From Ophiura sarsii (lineage: Eukaryota; Echinodermata; Ophiuroidea; Amphilepidida; Ophiuridae): 64,000 nucleotides of DNA. Positions within the stretch are counted from its first letter, which is position 1, and each line of letters begins with the position of its first letter. This document shows positions 24,301 to 37,400 of the stretch, piece after piece. The position numbers were made by a program, and so were the translations under genes. The DNA is taken from NCBI GenBank assembly GCA_035610835.1, contig CM069454.1:54984031-55048030 (forward strand), read 5' to 3'. The notes under the pieces were generated by a model. The model worked only from the letters and a program-made list of their open reading frames with translations. It had not been told where the DNA came from and made no database searches.

Positions 24301-27300
24301 CAATTTTTAAGATACTAAATGTCTAGGAAAGCTAAATATATATAGATGCTTGAATCATAAGCACTTTGACCAATAAGAATAATATAGCTAAAGAAATGCC
24401 AACGCATTAGACAACAACAAAAAAGTTTGTCTCAAAGCTTGCGACGGTTTCAAAATCGGGTGACGCGCGCGGTTTTTTGTCTTCCATTTTTTTTTTTTTT
24501 ACATTTTTTTATTGTGTGTCAAATTTTACTCTTACTATATGCAACTGTTGACACTTTCTGATATTCTTTTTTTCTATTTGAAATGAATATTGTGATGTAG
24601 TTGTGTATTAAGAATAATTGTGCAGCGTTTTTTGAAGAAATGAGTCATGTAAAAGTTTGAGAAAAGGAAAATCTGCCAATATTTTTAATAAAAACTTGAA
24701 GAAAAAAGAATTTGTAGGGAAAAGAAAAATGATTTTCGGTTTCCTGCATTTCAGACGCGGTATTTTTGGCATTTCAAAACCAATGCGCGCGCAAGCTTTG
24801 AGACAAACCTATTTTTTTGTTTGGCCTTATTTAGCTGCAAATAGCTATAAATAATTCTGGGACACCATGTATATGAGCTATCTATGAGCTATATATAAGC
24901 TAATCTAAAACTAGTGCATAACAGCTATTTGCACAAATAAAGCATATGGGCATGACTTACTTGCCGATACTGCAGATGTGATGTCCCCCTCAAAATGTGC
25001 CACGGGTAAGCCGCTGAACTATGGATAACACACACAAACACAAAATATATGCATTAGACAATAAAATCCACACTTACTTGGACCAATAGTGACTGTTGCT
25101 TCCCTATTACCCTCGAAATGTGCGGCGGCCAATTGTGCGGTAGTATCATGGCTATTGACCTGCAGAGGGTAACCATACACTATGTCTTAGATATGGGCTT
25201 TGACTTTGTGCAGGGGTACGACAGTGGTGGCGCTACAGGGGGGGCAAGGGGGGGCAATTGCATTTTTTTTCTTCCCAACTTTCCCCCCCCCCCCCCCCCC
25301 CAAAAAAAGAAAAGAATCAATTTAGTTAAAATTAGAAACAAATTGACAATTTGAGCATAAAAAGGCAATTGTTTTCAGCACATTTTCTTTATAAATTAGG
25401 TTAAGTTAGACCAAATGTTGACAATTTTAGCGTAAAACAGCTACATTTTGCGCGCAAGTGTGCATTTTCATACAAAATTAGTTAGTATCAGACCAAGTTT
25501 GATAATTTTAGAGTAAAATGTCACAAAAAAATGTACGCCTCCTTTTGCCCCCAAAAAATTATGAGGCTGGCGCCGCCACTGGAGTGCGACTCAAATTGCC
25601 GATCGTGAGCTACTTTACTTTTCTGTGAGCATAATATTGGTGGCGCTGTAGCGCTGTCTGTCGTCTGCTTATGTATAGTCTTAGCATGAAGTCTTTTAGA
25701 CACAAGCAACAACGGTATGGTGTATATTTTAAAGGGAAGTGACAAACTGAGCTAAAAATGTATAAACAAACAATTAAACGTGATTTAATCATATTCAGGG
25801 TGGTAAAAAACCTGCAGCACGTAAGGTTTTTGTGATAATTTTCGAAACTGCACAGTTTTTCAGGATCTTTTCCAACAGTTATGTGTAAACTTCAACTAAG
25901 TTTATACCTAAGCAGACAACAGACAGCGCCATCATATGCTTACTCAAAAGTTCATGAGCTCATTATCCTATAAAACGTGACCTGTTATTTACATATGGGC
26001 AGTATCATAGGACTTTCCTATCCCAAAATTAATAGAATTCGTGCTTTGTGTTGCTATGGGTCTATGTAGCTCTGGAATCAAACCATAGTACCAGAACAGA
26101 GCGAGCCGATGGCAAGCCAGATGATGCAACTGTATTTTCACTCTCTTCTGGATGCTCTTTAAGGGGGTGGGGGGGGGCTTCCCCCTGTTCAGCCCGCATA
26201 CGCTCTGAAGACCCCCATTTTATTCAAAATTAAAAAAAATCACAAAAATATCTAAAGCCTCAATTTGTTGAAAAAATTGTGTTCTTTAATAACTATTAAA
26301 ACAAATTGAAGGGACTCCCCTACACAAAAAGTTGAGTCCTTAGTGGATATGAGGTTACGGGATGCACTGCCAAATAGGGTCCCATTTTTCACCCTCTGGT
26401 AACTGAATGACCCCTTTTCAAAGCCATATATGGGTCTAAATTACTTAATTTTGATGTTTTTCCCCGACATTTTAGCAAAATCTGCAAATATATAAGAACA
26501 TTTGGTTTCTGGTAAACATATGGGTCAATTCCCTCCCCCCAGCCTCCCCTTGGAGGAGGGGTAAGGGGGACATGTAAGGTTTATTCACCTGAGGTGGTGC
26601 AGTAGTAGCAGGTATAGGTAAAGTTGGGGTAGCCTGAGTTCCAGTTGGCTGGGGTGACTTGGTGTGTGTGGTTCCAACATCAGCAGCAGGTGGAAGAGTA
26701 ACACTAGGACAGACGCATTCCCCGGGTGGACCTAGAAAGATACAATAATTGTTTTAAAAAATAAGTATTGTCAATATAATCGGGGGGAGGGGGGAGGGGA
26801 TACTTATGGGGGTACTTATGTTTGATAGGAGTGTGCAACTAGAGGTTGGAAATCCTGACCCACTTATCAGGCCAAAAAAAAAAAGGTTTTAAATAACATT
26901 GTGTGGGGAAAGGCATGTGAGGGGAGGGCATGGGAGGACAAAGGATTGGGTGTGGTTGGGAGAGTCCCACATTTTGCCAAATGGGGTGAGGTATCTTATT
27001 ACAGTCAGCGTCATAATCCGGGGGTGGGGGGGGGGGGGGTACTTGGCTTATACGATATACAGGGATGTGCCACTCTAATGGGTCACTTTTTTGCAAAAAA
27101 TCCCTAAACATGGGGTATGATTTTGTGCTGGAAAATCCCTAATATTGGGGTCACTTTTTACAAATGGGTCTATTTTCACAAAAATGTGTGAAAATTGGGT
27201 CTATTTTTCCAGATAATTTGCAAAAATTGGGCATGTAATGAAGCAAAATCTTTAGAAATGGGTACATTTTTTCTCTCCAAAATCACCCTTAAAAATGGGT

Positions 27301-30300
27301 TTTTGAATCTCTAGCCGCACACCCCTGACCAAACCAAATCCGGGGTCATAATGATATGGACATTATTTCAAAAATGCATGTGTACATGCATGTGTGCATA
27401 CTTGCGTATGTGCATTAACCCGGAAGTGCATACCGGACGCTTTCAAAAAATGACCGCGCATCCTAATTGGTCAATCGTGAAATCATCATGTGCATGCATG
27501 CATAGTTTTTTGTGCATTTCATGCATCTGGACGCAGCTCCGCGAACAACAACAAAACACGCTCGCATGAAAAGCTTGAATTTTGTTCATAGCATTATGAC
27601 AGTGACTATATTATATTGAGGAAACCAGAAAACAAAAGTTGAAATCTACATACTCTGTGATGTTATTTTCAGTTTCTATTCTATTTTTAAAATATAAAAA
27701 ATTTGAGTAAATCTTGATGGGTTGGGGTGGGATACGTATTATACGGAGATGGAAAATTGGACAGGGGATACAATTCATACTAGAAATTGCAAAACACAAT
27801 GACTAATTCCTTGAAACTGTTAGCAATATAATCTTGCTAAGTTTTTTGAGTCAATCATTGTAAATAGGCACATATTTGACGAAGACAAGTTAACGTTTAA
27901 CACCCATCTATGTCATTACTATAAGTTGATAAGGCGACAAAAAGAAGAAACCCTGTTCTACGGGCAAATGGACTTACGGACCCGGGGGGGGGGGGCACTG
28001 ACATTTGAAAAGGGTATAGGTATGTGCCGCGCTGAAGACCCCCTTTTTCACCCTCTGCTGCTAGTTCTTATGACCCCCCTTTTGAGCCTGCATCAGTTAT
28101 TAAGACCCCATTTTTATTGAAAATTCAAAAATCGCGAAATTTTGCGTTCCAAAGCACCAATTTTGTGTTCCAAAGCCCCAATTTTTCGAATATTTTGCGT
28201 TCTTAAACCAAAATAAATCGAAAATTGAACTATAAGCCAGTTCTCAAGACCTATTTTTTGGAAAAAAATCAGTTCCTAAGACCCTATTTTTCATCATAAA
28301 ATCCACTCAGTTCAGTTCTTTAGGGGGAGGGGGGGTTAACACTTTTTACCCCTTGAAAATTACCGTAAAAATCAAACAAATCTGTAAACAAATCTTGCCG
28401 TATTTTGACAAGCCAAACAAATTAATTGGGTCAGTATTCGAATTGGTCATAAATTCTTTTTCAAACCAATGTTCTAATAAAAAATGAGTCAGCCGGGCCC
28501 GAAGAGAACAGGGTGGGTTTTTTTGCGTCGTCAAAAGCAAAAATGATTAACTTTGCGCAGTTATAATTGTTTAGTAATGTTAGCCTACCTCTTTCTCCTC
28601 TTTGTCCACGTTCACCTTTGTCACCTTTTGAGCCTGGTGGTGATGGTGGTAGCGTAGTAATAATAAAAGCAGGGAAGAAAAGAAATTGTTAATTGAAGCA
28701 AAATTATGTTGAGTTAAAAAGGTGAGTCTATCTATATTGTGGAATTCTACAGAAGTACTAGGCTATGATTACGATTACGGTTAAGATTAGTTATAGGTTA
28801 GGGTTAAATAAGTGTTCCGATATTAAGGGTTTAGGTTATAGGGTAAGGGTTAGGGTTTATATGGGTTAAGCTAAACTACTTCGGTTCATCTGATGTAATT
28901 CATACAATATATACCAGAGTGTGGGTGTGGGGGGGGTTGGGGGGGGGGGACTGGGGAAGAAATACGAGTGAGTGGGGGGCGACAAATAGGGGGGCATAAG
29001 AAAACCTTAAGTTGGTCTGAAATTAGACAATTGTAAGCTAATTTTAGGTTAGACATTTTTTTATTATTTGGGGAACAAAATGGGTTTGGGCAGTGGGCTT
29101 GAGCTGATTAGGGGGAAAGTGCCCCCCCCCCCCCCCCCCCCCCATAACCCCCATAATGTCTTCTTAAGATTTTAATTCTTTTTTTGTATAAATGAGGATT
29201 AATAAGATTAAGTTAGAAAGAAAATTGATTTTGATGATGACACAAGAGATCATTGTCACTATTCTGGATATTTGCCTCGGTTTCATTGCATGATATTGAT
29301 GTACAGAGTAAAAAAAAGGGTGTACTCAACTTTGGGATTTTATATCTTAAAATCTGTGCACAAATTTCACATAATTTTTATTGAGGCAGACGGATTATCT
29401 CATTAGCTTTCTAAAGAATGTCAGTTGGTTGAAATTGGTTGTGGTAAACATATTTGATGCTCATTTGCGTAAAATTCAACATTTTATAAACCGAACAAGA
29501 TTGCGATATTTTCTCTTATAAGATAGATCTATTGAATTCCACTATTGAAAACGGTTCACATTCTAGTCCGAGATGAGATCGACTATCACAAAAGCCCAAT
29601 ATGTTGTTGTTGTTACTAAATCCGTGTAATAATGACACCGTTTTGTCATTATTTCGCATTTAATGTTTGAAAAAATAACTGAGAATGTTTGATTTGTCTT
29701 TATTAACTAATAATTGTGTACCATACATGAATTCACTTGTTCATTAATATCAAGCATTATTGAGTGAAATATTCAATATTGTGTTCGGTTTCAAAATGCA
29801 GTAACTTTACCAAAATAGTCATATCTGGTAAAACGGTATCATGAAATGTCATGATTCTTTTTGCTGATGATAGTGAATAAATGCATCTATTGCCACATAC
29901 ATTGGTTACCTTTATATTCTGATAACATTATATAATAATTATTTTACTTTGAGTACACTTTTCTTTGACTCACCCTGTATACCAATTAAGGTATATCTCT
30001 AACATTATGTTATTACCATGTCAAAGTACATATTTTTGTGATCAGTAAGGTAACATTTGATGCAGCACAACCTTTAACTGACAGGGCACCGGGGCCAAAG
30101 TTTAGGAATCGACAACAGCTCTTATCTGAGAAATATTAACTAATTCTAAAAATATTTACAGTCAGCCAAAGTTGAATCACCTGAGTAATGAAATGTAAAC
30201 AGTCGCCATGACAACCGACCCAATGTGGCATTGTTTTGTGTTATCATACATTTGTCAATAATAACAAAGCAGTTATAAAACATAATATAATTGGTATGAT

Positions 30301-33300
30301 ATATAGGCTGAATTATCGGTCATGCAAATCATGCATGTTTCAGGTGAACTGGCTAAACCCATTGTTGTCACATAACGTTGTAAATATGTACGCTTGCACA
30401 TGACCATTCACAACTTTATTTTGAAAATGTGTTCTCCAAACAAAATTGTTTGTGTTATTGAAAAAATCAGGTTGTTTTGATGGTGGTGCAAGCCTAGGCA
30501 TACTTGGGCGGATGGTGTATTTTCATGAATCATGAGAATGAAGAAATTTGTATACCTGAAATTGTGCCATTTTTTGCTTATTTTTTATGTATTTAACTTT
30601 TGTGAGAACAGTTTTCTCTATGTAAAAGAAGCTTTTGTACCCGTTTCGTGTAATTATGGTTAAAATTGCTGAAAGTTCGTGAAAAGGCTCAAAATTGAGT
30701 GAACGATTATATTGTGTTACATCCTTGAATACAAAGTAACCACATCAGGCTGGCCAATCAAGCGTCAGGCATATCGTCGGGGGTATTACAATGTGACGTA
30801 TAGTGTGTACTTCACTATGTTTTTAAACAAGATTTGTATTTTTTAGTTCTTTGTACACCACCAAATCAATTTATTATTACCAATTAATTAATTATTTTTG
30901 GCTTTGGGACTTTGTAAAAATATTTAAAATAATTAAGAAAAACAATTTTCAAAAGAAAATTCACAAAAAAGTTTACCAAATGTCACTATGTAATACCACC
31001 GACCATATATCACTATGTTATCACCATTAATATAGCCAGGACTTCAGGTTTTGTGTTTTACATCTTGTTTATGTCAACTGATGATCTAATCCATACAATT
31101 AACCTAACTTAACACTTTCCACGCGACAGGCGTCTGCAGACGACATTCCAAAATTTTACAAAATGTTTCAAAAATGTCATTATTTTTAAATTTCATAACA
31201 ATATTTGGCATCACCATGTGAAATGCATTGAAATAAGTACAAACATGCCTAGTATTGGTTCAGTAATCCTTTTGTTGGTGGTTAAACTAATAGCCACATG
31301 GAAAGTGTTAAAGGTAGATGACCCGATCACATTCCAATTTTCAACTTGAAGTTTTCTATTCTACATGAAAGGTCATCCTTAAAAAAGTCGTGTTCCAAAG
31401 TTTGAGTTGCATAGCTCTAATGGTTCTTATTTTAGACGCACAAGATGCTGTGAACTGTACCCATTGAGTAGTACACAAACTATATCGGTGGTTACCACCA
31501 TTCCCGGTAATTCGACGTTCTTTCATCGATTTCTCCGTAATTATACCGATTTAGGCCGTCAAATTTCAGTATGATGATGAGAAAAATACGAGCTTTCATT
31601 TGATATGAAAATCTCCGTATGTTTGAAATAATTCTGTGTTACGAAAATGTGATCGGGTCATCTACCTTTAAGTGTACCCTATCTTTTAATAACATAAATT
31701 AATATCTCATATTTACACTAATTAATATCTCTTAATTACACTAATTAATATCTCTTAATTACACTAATTAGTATCTCTTAATTACAATAATTAATATTTT
31801 TGTAAATTACCTCGTCTTCCTCTATCACCCCTATCACCTTGCGCTCCTTTAAGAAACACACAGAGATGTACATTAATATAGTATACAGTTACACATCAAG
31901 TATTACCGTGACTATTAGGCAAAAAAAAAAAATGTTATGTTGTCCTCGACATCTTTCAGAGAGGAGGGGCGGGCGGGGCGGATTGTTTTTTTTTTAATTT
32001 TTTTTTTTTTAATTTTCTTTTACCAGCAGAAGCTCAAAGTTCAGCCAACAATATTTTAATATTAATGCCATTTAAACTGTTTTTAAAAAAATCTGAAAAA
32101 AATCTGAAAAAAAAAGAAGAAAAAATCTGAAGAAAAAAAAAATCTGAAGAAAAAAAAATACGATTTTTAAAAAAAAAACCAAACGATTTAAAAAATAAAA
32201 AAAATCTGAAAAAAAAAAAAAATCGGAGCGGCCCTAAAATGACGAGCGGGCGGTCGAGGACAACATAACAATTTTTTTTTTTTTGCCTTAGGCCACGAAA
32301 ACCCCTCTCAGTTGGGGTTGGTCGGGGCATTTTTGCAAACGGTGGGGGGGGGGGGACGTTAAAAGAGATGAGAGCGGTTATTTTTATCACACATTTCAAA
32401 TATTTCCCTAATTTTACACAAATTGTGTCTGGCCTCATGACCAAGTCAAAATTTATGACACATGTGACTCACGTCGCGTCAATCCAATAGGTCAAGTCAA
32501 GCTATTTCTAAATGTTTGAGTCAAGTCGGTCCATAAGGTCAAGTAAAGTCAAATATTACTTAATTTTCAAGTCAAATCAATCTAATAGGTCAAGTCAAAT
32601 ATTAAATATTTATAAATATTTGAGTCAAGTTGATCCATTAGGTCAAGTCAAGTCAAATATTTATACATTTTCGAATCAAGTTGATCCATTAGGTCAAAAA
32701 AAATCAAATGTTTCTTAATTTTCAAGTCAAGTCAATCTAATACAAAGTCAATTATGTTTAAATGTTCAAGTCATGTAGATCCATATGTTAAGTAAAGTCA
32801 ACTATTTCTACAATTTCATGTCAAGTCAATCTAATAGGTCAAGTCAAGTCAAATATTTCTAAATTTTCGAGTCAAGTTAATCCATTAGATCCAGTAGAGT
32901 CAAATGCTCCTTAATTTACAAGACAAGTCAATCTAATAGGTCGCCCTGGTCATCCGGGTACTTTGTGACTTTTACATGTTTACCGTTGACAACAAACCAG
33001 AAGATTTAAAGGTAGATGACCCGATCACATTTCGATTTTCAACTTGAAGTTTTCTATTCTACATGAAAGGTCATCCTTAAAAAAGTCGTGTTCCAAAGTT
33101 TGAGTTGCATAGCTCTAATGGTTCTTATTTTACACGCACAAGATGCTGTGAACTGTACCCATTGAGTAGTACACAAACTATATCGGTGGTATACCACCAT
33201 TCGCGGTAATTCGACGTTATTTCATCGATTTCTCCGTAATTATACCGATTTAGGCCGTCAAATTTCAGTATGATGATGAGAAAAATACGAGCTTTCATAT

Positions 33301-34425
33301 GATATGAAAATCTCCGTATGTTTGAAATAATTCTGTGTTACGAAAATGTGATCGGGTCATCTACCTTTAACTACCTATCAATTTTACGCTCTACTCGACC
33401 ATACCAAAGGGATCGCGTGATGCAGTGTACGCTGTGTAAAAATCCCCAGAAGAGACCTTTATTTACCTTTTTGGTTTGTGGTCAACGGCATGTGACGTCA
33501 AGTCAAATATTTATAAATATTCAATTCAAGTCAATCCAATAGGTCAAGTCAAATCAAATATTTCCACATTTTCAAGTCAAGTTGATCCAATAGGTCAAGT
33601 CAAGTCAAATATTTCTAAATTTTCAAGTCAAGTCAAATATTTCTAAATTTTCAAGTCAAGTCAAATATTTCTAAATTTTCAAGTCAAGTCAAATATTTCT
33701 AAATTTTCAAGTCAAGTCAAATATTTCTAAATTTTCAAGTCAAGTCAAATATTTCTAAATTCTCAAGTCAAGTCAAATATTTCTAAACTTTCCAGTCAAG
33801 TCAAATATTTCTAAATTTTCAAGTCAAGTCAAATATTTCTAAATTCTCAAGTCAAGTCAAATATTTCTAAATTTTCAAGTCAAGTCAAATATTTCTAAAT
33901 TTTCAAGTCAAGTCAAATATTTCTAAATTTTCAAGTCAAGTCAAATATTTCTAAATTCTCAAGTCAAGTCAAATATTTCTAAACTTTCCAGTCAAGTCAA
34001 ATATTTCTAAACTTTCCAGTCAAGTCTTTCTAAAAGGTCAAGTCAAATCCCTGATTGGCTCAAATCAAGTAAAATCCAAGTCACTTATTTTGTCTTAGAA
34101 ACACTGAACACGAAAAAAAGCTACAAAATAATTACGTGAAAGCCTGAAGTTTTGAATATTTATTATAACTTAGGCCAAACAAAGAAGAAGGTCTGTCTCA
34201 GAAGCCCGCCCGCATTGGTATGTGAAATGAGCTACGGCGCGTAGGTCTATGCGCTGGGGGCTAAAAAACTTCTTCTTTTTTTTAAATTTCTTTTTTTTTT
34301 AAATTTTTTTTTAAATTTTTTTTTTTTTATTTAAAAAAAAAAAAGTTTCAAAAAGTTCTCCGTAAGGCAAAAAAAAAAAAGAAGTTGACTTGCCCTTTCA
34401 GGGTCAAAGTCAGGGTCGGACGGTC

Positions 34426-34463
<38 letters not shown>

Positions 34464-37400
34464 AAAATTTTTGAAAATTTACTGCACAAAAACACGTTTT
34501 AAAGATTTTTTTTAAAAATTTTTTTTTAATTTTTTAATTTTTTTTTTTAATGCACGCACCATTTTGAAAAAAAAAAAAAAAAAAAAAAAATAGCGACCCT
34601 AGATTTCCAAAAATTAGGGTCGGTCGGAAAGGGCAAGTCAACTTTCTTTTTTTTTTGGCCTAAGCTTGGATAAGCAAATAAAAAAAAATAGCAAAAAAAA
34701 TTAAAAATCGCATACCTCATAGCCTATTTTCTAAAAAAAAAAAAAGCACAGCACTTAGCTTATTTGCACAATGTTTCTGAGACAGACCTTCTTTGTTTGA
34801 CCTTAGTGTACTGTAAAAGCTGAAAATTTTGCGTTGGTTTTATTTTTGCGCTTTTAGCGCAAAATATTTTTCTGCAAAAACTTATAACACGCGAAAATTT
34901 CTGTTTCAACATTCATACAGTGCATCCAGAAGGTCGCCCGCAAAAATAAATTTGCGAAATGTCTATGATATCAAAATGCGTGAAAATATCTTTACGCAAA
35001 AATATTGGCTTTTAAATATTTAAAACCATTAGTATTTCAAATTTACAAATCATGCAATCATTATGTTATCAATATGGCAGAAATGTCTTGAATTGGTGCC
35101 AATTTGCTATTGATAAGATAAAGTCAACTATAGTTTAACGCCATAATAAAGTTACATAAAAGTACATATTATATAAACTGATTTGTGGTAAAACAAATTC
35201 AATCAATTCTATAAAACCATTTATAAACTATGTGTAAAATGGGTATGAAATAATTGATTGTACTAAGAATAAGTCATGTGTTTTTTAACCATTAAACTAT
35301 TGTACTGCAACTTCTTTTGACAAATTCATGAATTGAAGTGTGTGTGTTTTGACACCATGAAAATGATACCAAGTAGAAAGGATTTGAATGCGTTCTAACC
35401 CGGGTGGGGGGGGGGGGGGGGTACTCACGTATGTAAGGCATCGCAAAAATTTGGTCTAAAATGAAGCAAAACCCCTAAAAATCACCCTTAGAAATGGATA
35501 GGGTGCTTTTGAATCTCCAGCGGCACACCCCCGACCAAACCAAATTCGAGTACCCCCCCCCCCCCCCCCCCCGGGGTTCTAACGTGTATCTAACACAAGT
35601 AGCATTTTTCAGCGACATTTAAATTACAGGGACGGCTAAGCTGGTATTTTCAGTTGAAGCTATATGATGTCTTGGATTAAAATCCTCAATTTAACTCCTC
35701 GACAGTAATAAATAACTCTACACTCAAACTCCCAGGAACTACATGTGGTATCAATTTGAAAAGATAAACTGATTGTACCAAGTGCTCATGGGTTCAAGTT
35801 TAGGTCTAACAAAACACTGAGTGAAACAATTGTATTAAGATACTTTTTAAATATTGTTACATAAATTGTGTCGGTGAATTCTTGCAATAATTTAAGTCCA
35901 TCAAAATATTTGAAGGATTTGAATTTCCACCGCCACATTTTTTCTAAAGATAGTTTAATATTACACCACATCCAGTGTAGATACAAGTTGTTTTCGCAAC
36001 TGGCTACCTATACCCATATTTCTTAGCGGGCTTTTCAAACATGCAAGCCGTACAGGTGCAAGCGAGACAGACATAGTAAACATCTTATACACTGAGCCAA
36101 AAAAGAAACTTATAAAATTTAACAGATCACCAAAGGGTCAGTGCACATTTCTCTTGTGTCATTAAAGCAAACAATTGGTTATTGACTGCCATTTGAAGCA
36201 ATACATTGCAGTAATATTGTATCCAAATTTGGTACATTTTCATGCACAGAATTTTATTTGGTGATCTGTTAAAATTGTATAAGTTTCTTTTTTGGCTCAG
36301 TGTACATTATTTCAATACAGATGACCATCCCTGCTTTTGATAATCTCTGCATTTTTACAGGAAGTGTCAAAAACGTTATACTAGTTGGTAGGGGGATGGG
36401 GCCTAAAACTCTGTCAGAAATTCAGAATATAAATAGAATGATTTGCAAGATTCAAGATCACAAGATATGAGATACCCATCACCAATGAGAGCATTTTGAA
36501 AGAAGAAAAACCTTGATAAAGCTACAAAAAAACCTCACCCTGTTCTTTGGGCGAACAGAATCTCTGAGGTTGGGTCAGTCAGTCAGGCTTTGTTTTTCCT
36601 TTAAAATGACACCAAAAATCACCAAAATCTGTACACATTTCCCCCCTCATTTTCAGAAATATGGGTTGACATTTATTTGCATGTTAACCCCCCCCCCCCC
36701 CCCCCAGCCCCCCCCCCCCCCCCCCCTCCTTCCTGGACAGGAGGCATAAAATCCGTTCTTGGTGGTAGTGAGATGAGTTTTAGGTTTAGTGAGACCTGCA
36801 TTTCGGACCCTTTTCCTGGTAAATCAAATTTCCATTACATATCCCTGGTTACACTCATGGTAAAGCAATTGACTCATTTTTCATATCCCTTTCCTGGTAA
36901 ATTGATGGGTAATATTAAAACAATTGACCCATTTTTTCATATCCTTTTCATGGTAAATTGATGGGTAATAGTTCTTCAAAACTTGTTATCAAAATTATCT
37001 ATATTTTGACTCTACTTTCAGTTTGCATGTGCCACCCCAAAAGTAATTTTAAGCAGCACCCAACTGCAGGCACATGTATAAGCCAGAGCGTGGCAAAATA
37101 AAAAATTCTCCAGGTTTTTGTAACAGTAGGGTAAAAAAACAGGATAAGACAACAAAATAACCCTGTTCTACAGGCGACTAGACCTCTCCTCTCAGGTAGA
37201 GTCGGTCAAGCAATTTTTTTTGGGGGGGGCTGTTGTTTCAACATTTCTTTTTAAAAAATCATATTTTATTTAAAATTTCCAAATATTTTCAAAAAAAATT
37301 CATAAATATCAAAAAGTTTTTAAAAATTTGCAAAGATTTGTCATCAAATTCTCTTATTCGGCCCTTAGTAGAACAGGTGTTTTTTTGTTGTCGCCTAAGG

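Noticed and set aside
32034..32444. Minus-strand frame of 136 codons rich in Phe and Lys
   Set aside because: It reads through the A/T-rich interior of a MITE; composition explains it.
36513..36961. Proline-rich protein frames
   Set aside because: They come from poly-C runs next to simple sequence.
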